A stretch of 64,000 bases of DNA from positions 1-64,000 of the forward strand of contig JAFDYT010000015.1 in the NCBI GenBank assembly GCA_018266055.1, in the 5' to 3' direction. The translations under genes and the position numbers were made by a program. How positions within the stretch are numbered: the stretch's first letter is position 1; each line of letters starts with the position of its first letter. The notes beneath the pieces were generated by a model, which was not told where the DNA came from, made no database searches, and saw only the letters and a program-made list of their open reading frames with translations. Below, in pieces: positions 1-6,900 of this stretch. This stretch comes from Bacteroidota bacterium (GTDB lineage: Bacteria > Bacteroidota > Bacteroidia > Cytophagales > Cyclobacteriaceae).

Positions 1-357
1 AGATCATCATCTCTGTGTCGAAGATCATCATCTTTGTGTCGAAGATCATCATCTCTGTGTCGGAGATCATCATCTCTGCGTCGAAGATCATCATCTTTGT
101 GTCGGAGATCATCATCTCTGCGTCGAAGATCATCATCTCTGTGTAGAAGATCATCATCTCTATGTCGGAGATCATCATCTTTGTGTCGAAGATCATCATC
201 TCTGCGTCGAAGATCATCATCTCTGTGTAGAAGATCATCATCTCTATGTCGGAGATCATCATCTCGGTGTCGAAGATCATTATCTCGGTGTCGAAGATCA
301 TCATCTCTGCGTCGAAGATCATCATCTCGGTGTCGAAGATCATCATCTCGGTGTCGA
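1..357. repeat. 21-bp minisatellite, 17 tandem copies
   Basis: Seventeen head-to-tail copies of a 21-bp unit of the type AGATCATCATCTSTGTGTCG plus one base run from the window edge to base 357, so the array probably continues to the left. Variation is confined to a few positions (C/T after ATCATCT, T/C in TGYGTC, G/A at the last base). A diverged copy lies at about 423-442. The period is a multiple of three, so several frames stay open on both strands, and open frames here are not evidence of coding by themselves. There are no spacers, so this is not a CRISPR array. Confidence 0.95.
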
Positions 358-409
358 TCCTGCTTTTAACAGTGTGCGTGGTGGTGATTTCGCACACTCT
401 TCTGGTCAT
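1..409 (-). CDS. Possible heptad-repeat protein, partial (runs off left edge)
   Basis: On the minus strand an ATG at 409-407 is preceded by AGGAGGTGAG, an unusually good Shine-Dalgarno match for this genome. It opens a frame that crosses the whole minisatellite without a stop and leaves the window. It would encode about 18 unique residues followed by a seven-residue repeat close to FDTEMMI. Against it, the repeat length alone keeps the frame open and no known domain is recognisable. Treat it as a candidate only; the missing left part would decide. Confidence 0.25.
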   Translation of the reverse strand, partial: MTRRVCEITTTHTVKSRIDTEMMIFDTEMMIFDAEMMIFDTEIMIFDTEMMISDIEMMIFYTEMMIFDAEMMIFDTKMMISDIEMMIFYTEMMIFDAEMMISDTKMMIFDAEMMISDTEMMIFDTKMMIFDTEMMI

Positions 410-443
410 CTCACCTCCTACAATGATTATCTCTGTGTCAAAT

Positions 444-688
444 TTGATTTCGGTCAACGGAATGAGACCAGTCGGCTACCCGTCGCGGTAGCGCAACACC
501 CAAACTTTTTACTTCAACGAGTCAACGCGATGCGCATCGCACGACCTACTTATATATATAATAATGTACAACCGCAGCGGCACCATGCCATTTCATTCTC
601 GGATGAGTGTATGACGCTTGCTGCAAAATCGAATCAGAACTAGAACCAGAACTCGAAACAATTAAAAAATAAATTTTTAAACCTTTTA
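444..688. other. Intergenic region without recognised gene
   Basis: Between the minisatellite and the first convincing gene I see no supported coding sequence. Short plus-strand frames here have no recognisable domain, and some are continuations of repeat frames. The last 30 bases are A/T rich and form the leader of the following gene. Confidence 0.5.
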
Positions 689-1303
689 ATGATTACAATT
701 ATGAGATACTATGTGAAAGTGGCTATTGCCTTATTAAATGTGTTAGCGAAAATCGCTAAGCTTCGCAAGATCATTACCATGATGGCGGGTAATGCGTACT
801 TCACCTCACCTAACCCTTCGATGACTGTGTGCGCCACAGGGGCCAACCAACTTGAGGCCGCCTACCTGAAGGCGCAAGAAGGTACGAAGGCGGACAAGGC
901 GGCGCTCCGCCAGAAGGAGGTTGAAGTGGACATCCTCTTTAAAGAGTTGGCCGCGTATGTGGAGGGGGTGGCCAACGCCAACCCAACGAACGGCGAACAG
1001 ATTATCCTGAGCTCGGGCTTCGAGTTAAAAAATCCGCGCAAGCAGGATACCGTGGAGTTAACCGCAGAACCTACGGGGTTGCCGGGTGAACTTAAAATAC
1101 AACGCAAAGCCGTACGGGGTGCCGCGTATGAATACCAGCTGTCGCTGGATATGATCACCTGGACCACCTTACTGCTGACGACGTTGGCCCGCTTTACTAC
1201 ACACGACGTACCGCGGGGCGCACTGCTGCATATTCGCAGCCGCGTCATCACCGCCGAAGGTCCTGGACCGTGGAGTGAAGTGGTGAGTGTGTATGTGATG
1301 TAA
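689..1303 (+). CDS. Hypothetical protein with C-terminal fibronectin type III-like region
   Basis: This is a 204-residue protein with an unusual first 35 residues: hydrophobic and basic, but not a clear signal peptide. A helical, charged segment follows (about 55-95). The last 95 residues look like a fibronectin III fold: a tryptophan in the B-strand region (SLDMITWTTL) and a closing GPGPWSEVVSVYV, which is a common FN3 end. The start at 689 is the first ATG after an A/T-rich leader; an in-frame ATG at 701 is an alternative. A terminator follows directly, so it seems to be a single-gene unit. Function unknown. Confidence 0.75.
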   Translation: MITIMRYYVKVAIALLNVLAKIAKLRKIITMMAGNAYFTSPNPSMTVCATGANQLEAAYLKAQEGTKADKAALRQKEVEVDILFKELAAYVEGVANANPTNGEQIILSSGFELKNPRKQDTVELTAEPTGLPGELKIQRKAVRGAAYEYQLSLDMITWTTLLLTTLARFTTHDVPRGALLHIRSRVITAEGPGPWSEVVSVYVM

Positions 1304-1325
1304 TACGGAGTGAGGTGAATACTAA

Positions 1326-1353
1326 AAAAGCTCTCCGGAAACGGAGGGCTTTT
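1326..1353 (+). terminator. Rho-independent terminator after the FN3-like gene
   Basis: A 12-bp stem (AAAAGCTCTCCG with CGGAGGGCTTTT, one G-U pair) closes on a GAAA tetraloop and ends in a short T run. It lies about 20 bases after the stop of the FN3-like gene. Confidence 0.85.
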
Positions 1354-1475
1354 ATAGTAGTGTTTCGTAGAGGCGACTCGTCATCAAACCTGTCACACCG
1401 GATGTGTGAGAGAGAAAGCGCGAGATCTGGTGTCCCTTTTAAGATGCTATCGGTTAATCGTTATTCGTTAATCGC

Positions 1476-1530
1476 GGTGTTATTACCAACCATTATTTTG
1501 AATCATGACTTTTCGGTCGGTAATAACACC
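1476..1530. repeat. 16-bp inverted repeat with 23-nt loop
   Basis: GGTGTTATTACCAACC at 1476-1491 is matched by GGTCGGTAATAACACC at 1515-1530, complementary at 15 of 16 positions. The loop is 23 nt. It sits in the intergenic region about 55 bases before the next gene. It could be an operator-like element, an RNA hairpin or a remnant of an inserted repeat; the sequence does not decide. Confidence 0.8.
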
Positions 1531-1585
1531 AACCAAGGGCAGTAGCAAAAGGAAATCTTCAATTTAAAAACCTAACCTAATCCTT

Positions 1586-1936
1586 ATGAAAACCTTATTT
1601 ACAATCACGGTGGTAGCAGTCGTTGTGCTGGCCACCTACACCGTGTACAGACTTGAAATCAAGCCGCGCGACTGGGATGCTAAAATCAATCGCTATAAAA
1701 AAGCGGCCGACTCACTCAGCCACGTGGTGCGCACCATCGACGCCAGCGTGAAGAAGAAAGACAGCATCATGCTCAATTATATGTCGTCGCTCACCGTCAC
1801 ACTGCATGAACTGAACAAGGAGACACTTAAAAATAAAACCATCGTCACCAGGCAGTTAAGTCAGCTCGACTCCAGTCGTCTCTCCTACTGTCGCGAGCTG
1901 GCTAAACTAGGACTTAAACCCAACGACTGCGAATGA
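1586..1936 (+). CDS. Small membrane-anchored coiled-coil protein
   Basis: The 116-residue product starts with a single hydrophobic segment (about 4-21), followed by a short basic stretch and a long charged helical region likely to form a coiled coil (about 35-100). The C-terminal part contains two cysteines (SYCRELAKLG and PNDCE). The stop codon overlaps the start of the next gene (ATGA), so the two are translationally coupled. The pair resembles, only in architecture, membrane-anchored/secreted partner proteins such as phage spanins, but no phage genes are nearby. Family not recognised. Confidence 0.75.
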   Translation: MKTLFTITVVAVVVLATYTVYRLEIKPRDWDAKINRYKKAADSLSHVVRTIDASVKKKDSIMLNYMSSLTVTLHELNKETLKNKTIVTRQLSQLDSSRLSYCRELAKLGLKPNDCE

Positions 1937-2460
1937 GCTCTGTAAAAAACCTGTTGTGCCTGCTGGCCATATGCCTGCCGGCACTGGCGTTCGCACAAAA
2001 GAAGATTACCGTCTCTGCGGACTCGCTGCGACTGACGCTTCCCAACAACATCGACCTGGGGATCACTAAAACTTCTGCCGCAGGAAAAACCTATTTCCAG
2101 TTGGACCGCAAAGCCTTTAAAGCATTCCTGATCACGATGAACTATTACGTAGAACAAAGTTCTATTTCGGTAAGCAACGTAGACGTGCTGCTGAAGAATC
2201 AGAACCTGTACGACTCAACGTTTGCATTGATGAACAAAAAACTGGAAATTGAATCGCAGCGGTCGGCCTTGTATAAGTCGGCCTACGATGACCTTCATGC
2301 GGTATCGTCGCAGTACAACGACCAACTGAAGCAAGCCACCGCCGACCTCACCGAATTGAAGAAAGAAAAAGACCGCGCAAAGATGTGGAGCTTTGTGAAA
2401 GGTGTACTCTGGGGCACGGCTGTAACTGGAGGGATCTTTGGGTTTAGGTCCTTAAGGTAA
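1933..2460 (+). CDS. Exported coiled-coil protein with C-terminal membrane segment
   Basis: This is a 175-residue protein with a clear Sec signal peptide ending in ALAFAQ (cleavage near residue 21). A short beta-rich part (25-60) and a predicted coiled coil (about 85-145, many E, K and Q) follow. A second hydrophobic segment near the C terminus (GVLWGTAVTGGIFGF) could anchor it. It overlaps the upstream 116-aa gene by four bases, which suggests that both products act together in the envelope. No known family recognised. Confidence 0.75.
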   Translation: MSSVKNLLCLLAICLPALAFAQKKITVSADSLRLTLPNNIDLGITKTSAAGKTYFQLDRKAFKAFLITMNYYVEQSSISVSNVDVLLKNQNLYDSTFALMNKKLEIESQRSALYKSAYDDLHAVSSQYNDQLKQATADLTELKKEKDRAKMWSFVKGVLWGTAVTGGIFGFRSLR

Positions 2461-2502
2461 TGATTGGATGATTGGATGATAGAATGACAGAATGATTGAA
2501 TG
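2461..2502. repeat. Degenerate 8-bp tandem repeat spanning a start codon
   Basis: About five copies of an octamer close to TGATTGGA (TGATTGGA, TGATTGGA, TGATAGAA, TGACAGAA, TGATTGAA) directly follow the stop of the preceding gene. The last copy merges into the ATG at 2500, so a change in copy number would alter the leader of the next gene but not its reading frame. Confidence 0.8.
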
Positions 2503-3483
2503 AGAGGGTTCATTGCTACTATAAGCAAAAGAGTGCTTCGTTGCTTTTTACCGGCGATTGTTTTTGCTTTTGCAGGCAACGTGTTTGCACAAGCTAAGTA
2601 CAATTCAATTGCGGATAGTCTTGGCGTGAATTTGAACTTCAAATTTTCCAAATCGTTTGATTACGAGCCCTTCCACTTCCCCACCAGTAATGATACGGCA
2701 GTCTACCTTACCTCCAAAGGTTTGGTAAACACCACTCCCACCAAAAGTAATTTCGATCAGTATTATTTGTTGGCCGAAGCGCTTTGGCAATTGAATAAGC
2801 TCGATAGTGCGGAAAGCATGTTTACGGCCATCATGGCTTGTGGTGAAGAATTTTTCGAGGAAGACTATCACCACGCCTCGGATGTGCCTGGTGTAGTTTT
2901 AACCTATGGGTATGGAAGCTACTCGTCTAACTATAAAAATAAAGCTTGCCTTGGCCTCACCCGGATTTACATTGAAAAGAAAATGTATGAGAAGGCGTTG
3001 GAGTACCTTCAACTGGCAGATAAGAAATACCTGGTAGAGTATACTTGCGGCACAGGATCAGGAATGTATCGCGAAATGATTGACGGACTTTACTGTGCAT
3101 GCTACGAAGGTCTGGGAATGTATGCGCGCCTTGTTGATTTCTTCCTGAACGACCATCCGCACGATTGGGATAATGATATTCTGGTAGGCGCTATAAAGAA
3201 AGTTTATTCGCCTGCGGAAATAAAGAACTACTTGCGCGAGGCGGAAAATTCGTTGGTGTTTGAACTCGATAAAAGCCAGTCTTCGACATTTACTACCTAC
3301 CACTACGGAGAGCCTGACGAGGAAACGATAGAAAATAAGTTCACGTCTGGACAAGCCACCATTTCTCTTTTCGGACGGAAAGTATTTGTTCCCGTTCCAG
3401 ACCTTCCCAATGGTAAAACGGCCACCAAAGAAATGTTCTTGAAGGAGTTTAAGAATACAACGTTGTACCAATCGTTGCAATGA
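2500..3483 (+). CDS. Exported TPR-like protein of unknown function
   Basis: The 327-residue product has a signal peptide (basic start, hydrophobic core, FAFAGNVFAQ cleavage region near residue 31). The mature part is helical. It includes segments resembling tetratricopeptide helices (YYLLAEALWQLNKLDSAES and a second one around LGLTRIYIEKKMYEKALEY), spaced by a Gly/Ser/Tyr-rich loop. It is probably a periplasmic or lipid-free envelope protein. Its start codon is the only ATG before the signal peptide and lies at the end of an octamer repeat. Confidence 0.8.
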   Translation: MRGFIATISKRVLRCFLPAIVFAFAGNVFAQAKYNSIADSLGVNLNFKFSKSFDYEPFHFPTSNDTAVYLTSKGLVNTTPTKSNFDQYYLLAEALWQLNKLDSAESMFTAIMACGEEFFEEDYHHASDVPGVVLTYGYGSYSSNYKNKACLGLTRIYIEKKMYEKALEYLQLADKKYLVEYTCGTGSGMYREMIDGLYCACYEGLGMYARLVDFFLNDHPHDWDNDILVGAIKKVYSPAEIKNYLREAENSLVFELDKSQSSTFTTYHYGEPDEETIENKFTSGQATISLFGRKVFVPVPDLPNGKTATKEMFLKEFKNTTLYQSLQ

Positions 3484-3522
3484 AGCTCCGTTTCGCACGC
3501 CTAATTTAGTATCTTTCCTTTC

Positions 3523-4332
3523 ATGTTGATTGAAGAAAAACCGCTACGCTACTGGATCGAAAACTTTTACGGTTACGGCGCATGGCAAGCTCCGTTCTGG
3601 TTTATCGGCTATGAAGAAAGCGGCGGCGACCTGCCGGAAGAAGTAGCCGAGAAGATTAACTATTTCTATCGTCTTGCCAAACCCAACCCTGACTTGCTGT
3701 GCGACATCCGGGCGATGTATCGCGAAGTAGCCTTTCGCATCGACGGTCCGCGGGCCGAGCGCTTTGCCACGCTTTATGATCAGCGGTTTGGTCCACACCC
3801 TACCCTGCACGGTTCCTGGAAAAACATGATCGCCTTTACACACGGCTACGAAAACCAGCCGCTGCCAGACTTGGTCTCTTACCAGCAACATGATTTCCTT
3901 TCTTTATCTGCTCCCAAAGAATTGCTGTTGCAACTATATCCTTTGCCGGCGCACAACCACGCGTGGTATTATGCCTGGCTGGACATGCCCAACTTACCTT
4001 TTCTAAAAAGTCGTGCGCGCTATGAAGAGCATGTGTTTGCCTCGCGCATGCAGACGCTCTTTCACCATGTAGGCATTCACCGGCCTAAGGTGGTGCTGAT
4101 GTATGGCATGGAAAACATCAATCTAATTAAGGAGTCGGTGCGCACGTTTTACCCGTCGGTCAAATTCAAAGTAGCCAAGGCGGTGAAGCTGCAAATACCA
4201 CAACATCATCGTGCTGATCTCGGCGAGACTACGCTGATCATCACCACACAGATTCCGGCCCTGCGCCACAACCGTGTGGAGTCAGGATTTGACTGGTATG
4301 CGTTCGGAGAACAATTAAAAGCCGGAGTGTAG
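3523..4332 (+). CDS. Hypothetical cytoplasmic protein, possibly uracil-DNA-glycosylase-like fold
   Basis: This 269-residue protein has no signal peptide or membrane segment. The N-terminal motif FWFIGYEESGG followed by a helix resembles the first motif of uracil-DNA-glycosylase-superfamily proteins. Late in the protein PKVVLMYGMENI and LIITTQIPALRHN occupy the places of the second core strand and the His-containing motif. The catalytic assignments are not certain, so the function stays open. The leader contains TATCTTTC, one mismatch from the Bacteroidota -7 element. The gene is convergent with the DUF2452 gene, five bases apart. Confidence 0.7.
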   Translation: MLIEEKPLRYWIENFYGYGAWQAPFWFIGYEESGGDLPEEVAEKINYFYRLAKPNPDLLCDIRAMYREVAFRIDGPRAERFATLYDQRFGPHPTLHGSWKNMIAFTHGYENQPLPDLVSYQQHDFLSLSAPKELLLQLYPLPAHNHAWYYAWLDMPNLPFLKSRARYEEHVFASRMQTLFHHVGIHRPKVVLMYGMENINLIKESVRTFYPSVKFKVAKAVKLQIPQHHRADLGETTLIITTQIPALRHNRVESGFDWYAFGEQLKAGV

Positions 4333-4337
4333 AAATA

Positions 4338-5132
4338 CTACACTTCCTTCCAGGTATGGTCGGCCAGTAGTTTCACCGCCGACACAAAACTTTTGTACGG
4401 CAAGCGCGGGCCCCATTCTTTAGGGCCGATCATCGAAAGCTGATGTGTGCCGTCGTCTTGTTCGTAGAGATAATACACTTGCCCGATCACGGGAGCAAAA
4501 TTTAACTTTGAATTGTAGATCATCATCGAGATCTCCTTACGCATCTGAATCTCTTTGGCCTGAATAGCCAGCAACTCTACCTGCTGCCGTATCTGAGTCA
4601 GCTGCATGTTGGTTTGTTCTTCCATGGCAGTAAGCGCATGATGGCGGATCACTCCTTCTTCCGTAGGCCGGATTACAGCGCCGGATACCGAAGCCGAATA
4701 CGGAAGCACACTCATCTGCTTGTGATACAATTCGGTGTCGGTAAGTTCTGTTCCGCCTTCGCGGAAATGCTTTTGCACTACCTTCAAATATCCTTTGGGG
4801 GTAATCTCATGAAAAACCGAAATCACCGTGTGCTGTGCGTGATAGAAGTGTGTTTCAAAATGGGTCGAGTCAATCAGCTTTACCTGAATGCCATTGACTT
4901 CATCGCCACCGGCATAGGGATAAATCTCCCCGTCAGGAATTACTTCGTACTGCGAGGCAAACGCCAGGTCTTCCAGCGTGACAAGGTTTATGCTTACGGT
5001 AAGATGCTTCCCCGTCTCCATCATCTCAATCTTATAGAAGCCAGACTTCGGGCGACTGCCAAACTCGTAGGTTCCGTTCTCGGGAAACAATTGCCACGAG
5101 GCAAGGAAATTATATACGTCAAGGTAATACAT
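4338..5132 (-). CDS. DUF2452 domain protein
   Basis: The 264-residue product has an N-terminal beta-rich part (about 1-130). A C-terminal DUF2452 region follows, recognisable from the run of features LPYSASVSGAVIRPTEEG, MEEQTNMQLTQIRQQVELL, FAPVIGQVYYLYEQDDG, LSMIGPKEWG and the closing LLADHTWKE. The family is common in Bacteroidota and has no assigned activity. No signal peptide, so it is probably cytoplasmic. The gene ends five bases from the convergent neighbour. Confidence 0.85.
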   Translation of the reverse strand: MYYLDVYNFLASWQLFPENGTYEFGSRPKSGFYKIEMMETGKHLTVSINLVTLEDLAFASQYEVIPDGEIYPYAGGDEVNGIQVKLIDSTHFETHFYHAQHTVISVFHEITPKGYLKVVQKHFREGGTELTDTELYHKQMSVLPYSASVSGAVIRPTEEGVIRHHALTAMEEQTNMQLTQIRQQVELLAIQAKEIQMRKEISMMIYNSKLNFAPVIGQVYYLYEQDDGTHQLSMIGPKEWGPRLPYKSFVSAVKLLADHTWKEV

Positions 5133-5211
5133 GGCGTAAAAATAAGTGTTTGATGATTACGGTGTGAACCCGACAGAGACTTATCTGCACGAAGTCAACC
5201 ACTAAACGGCG

Positions 5212-5691
5212 CTATCCCCTTCGTACCCAATGGCTCAGGTGCATACCAAGAAAGAAGACGAGCAAGACGGCGCCGCAGAGGATGATTAACTTGTCTAACC
5301 TTTGGGTGCTGATGAATCGGTTGCTTAAACGATAAAGGATTAGTCCGGCCAATCCGCCTAAGGTATTGTTGATCAAGTCGGTGATGTCGGTAGCGCCGAT
5401 GGCGAAGGTATATTGAAGCAACTCGGCGGTGAAACTGAATAAGAATACGAGGGCTAATTTACTCCATAGGCTGGTCTCTTTATAATTCACACTGAGCAGC
5501 AAGCCAAACGGGATAAAGAAAATGAAATTGAGCACCATCTCGCTCGTATGACTATTGAAGGGCCTGAAGTTGATGCTGCGGCGATGAAGAGTAAGAATAG
5601 ATGAAAGATCGAACGATAATTTGAAGAGGACAAGCCACACTAAGATGATAAGGTATATCATCAACATTCCCCGCGACCACTGTTTTTGCAT
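5212..5691 (-). CDS. VanZ-like family membrane protein
   Basis: About 159 residues form four to five hydrophobic helices. The family signature is visible as NFRPFNSHTSEMVLNFIFF, GLLLS, and the helix with ELLQYTFAIGATDITDLINNTLGG. VanZ-like proteins are polytopic membrane proteins whose founder is linked to teicoplanin resistance; most homologues have no known role. I start it at the ATG at 5691 (MQKQW). A longer frame from 5721 would overlap the divergent decarboxylase gene. Confidence 0.85.
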   Translation of the reverse strand: MQKQWSRGMLMIYLIILVWLVLFKLSFDLSSILTLHRRSINFRPFNSHTSEMVLNFIFFIPFGLLLSVNYKETSLWSKLALVFLFSFTAELLQYTFAIGATDITDLINNTLGGLAGLILYRLSNRFISTQRLDKLIILCGAVLLVFFLGMHLSHWVRRG

Positions 5692-5739
5692 GCCGCTAAG
5701 ATGGGACGACGCGATGAACAAACCAATTTTTATTTGAGA

Positions 5740-6267
5740 ATGGTTGAGAACTTAAACGAGTGTGATGACTTGCAGCAATTCTCAATAAGAATAAATGACA
5801 GGGAGCAATTTTTCAATGGTTTTGTTTTTAAAGAAAAACCCCAGATATTGAATGCTGGATTTAATCTATTCGTAGTGAATACACTTTCGGTGAACGCTCC
5901 CGCTAAAGTCGGGGTACAGAATAAAGAAGGCCTTCACATCCTTTCTAACTTTACAAGCTCTCAGCACGACCGGTTAGTACGCTTCACTTCCTTCAAAAGC
6001 TTCATTGAAACTCAGATCGGGGAACACAAACTTTCAAAAGTAGGCGAAGCCTACCATGATTTTGCAGGCGGCGGTTTTACTGCTGTGGTTTGTCTGGCAG
6101 AGTCGCATTTGTCAATTCATACCTGGCCTGACCGCCGGTATGTTACCTTTGATATATTTCTATCCAACCATTTGCACGACAATAGCTCCAAGGCTACGGC
6201 CGTGTATCAATCCGTACTTCAATTCTTTGATGCGGAAGTCCTTTTTGAAAATCAAATCTACCGATAG
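5740..6267 (+). CDS. speD: S-adenosylmethionine decarboxylase proenzyme (SpeD/SpeH-like)
   Basis: This enzyme supplies decarboxylated AdoMet as aminopropyl donor for polyamine synthesis. The C-terminal half carries the family core: FAGGGFTAVVCLAESHLSIH, then TWPDRRYVTFDIF. By family knowledge self-cleavage occurs between Glu121 and Ser122, and Ser122 becomes the pyruvoyl group; His127 matches the processing histidine. Residue 142, which aligns with the catalytic cysteine (Cys83 of the Thermotoga enzyme), is serine. An extra N-terminal region of about 90 residues precedes the core, and only one core copy is present. Start chosen at 5740 to avoid overlap with the divergent VanZ gene; in-frame ATGs exist at 5686 and 5701. 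First gene of the polyamine operon. Confidence 0.85.
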   Translation: MVENLNECDDLQQFSIRINDREQFFNGFVFKEKPQILNAGFNLFVVNTLSVNAPAKVGVQNKEGLHILSNFTSSQHDRLVRFTSFKSFIETQIGEHKLSKVGEAYHDFAGGGFTAVVCLAESHLSIHTWPDRRYVTFDIFLSNHLHDNSSKATAVYQSVLQFFDAEVLFENQIYR

Positions 6268-6270
6268 TTG

Positions 6271-6900
6271 ATGCACACGAATTGCCCCCATTGCGGGAAA
6301 CGTTACGATCATCAATTGAATGATGCCTGGCTTATCGTTTGCCCCAGCTGCCATCAGGAAATCACTTCGGTTGGTATTAAAGACGACAAAGCCTTTCACA
6401 TGCCTGACGACTGGAGTGTCATTCAGATAGGTACTACCGGCACGTATAAAGGGCAGAGTTTCATAGTGTGCGGACGCATCCGGTTTCAGATGAAATACGA
6501 TTTCAGGAATTTATGGTGTGCACGGTACGGCGACAAAACGATATGGATCGGGCAATCCCTGGAAAGTGTAGGCTATTTTACTCCGCCGTTCGCTCCTTAT
6601 CCGTATCAATTTGAGAACATCCGAGCCGGCCTCTTAATCGAATTCAGTGACAAGATCAAATTGAAATGCGAGATGATCGAGTCGTGTTTATCGGTTCACT
6701 ACGAAGGCGAGATTGCCGAATACCCTTTCCCGGATGCCCGGGTAGCGATCATTCAGGCCAGCAACACAGCAAGAAACACTGTGTTGATTTTTACCAACCC
6801 CGGAGGCCGACAACATTTCTTGTGGGGCGAGCTGATGCTTGTGTACGGTGTTTCATTTGAGAAAGTGAGAACTTTTGCCGAATGGGAATCAGTGAAGTAA
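6271..6900 (+). CDS. Zinc-ribbon DUF4178 protein
   Basis: About 209 residues begin with a zinc-binding ribbon (CPHC and CPSC, 15 residues apart). A beta-rich DUF4178-type domain follows, with GTTGTYKGQSFIVCGRIRF and LWCARYGDKTIWI as landmarks. No membrane segment is seen. The ATG at 6271 follows the speD stop by three bases, and the 3' end overlaps the next gene by 19 bases. DUF4178 genes are known to cluster with DUF350 and polyamine genes, but their role is unknown. I infer a soluble or membrane-associated accessory protein of this operon. Confidence 0.8.
   Translation: MHTNCPHCGKRYDHQLNDAWLIVCPSCHQEITSVGIKDDKAFHMPDDWSVIQIGTTGTYKGQSFIVCGRIRFQMKYDFRNLWCARYGDKTIWIGQSLESVGYFTPPFAPYPYQFENIRAGLLIEFSDKIKLKCEMIESCLSVHYEGEIAEYPFPDARVAIIQASNTARNTVLIFTNPGGRQHFLWGELMLVYGVSFEKVRTFAEWESVK

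Noticed and set aside
1..357. Regular repeats that could be taken for a CRISPR array
   Set aside because: Units are contiguous with no unique spacers, and no cas gene is present. The same holds for the array at 38549-39052.
34..491. Plus-strand frames across the 21-bp repeat (Ser/Arg-rich or Ile/Ser-rich products)
   Set aside because: They are open only because the period is a multiple of three. They have no leader signal or domain.
1315..1545. Plus-strand 76-codon frame after the FN3-like gene
   Set aside because: It contains the terminator hairpin and the 16-bp inverted repeat and looks like untranslated sequence.
1586..2460. Prophage remnant suggested by the spanin-like layout
   Set aside because: No capsid, tail, integrase, lysin or attachment site was seen around it.
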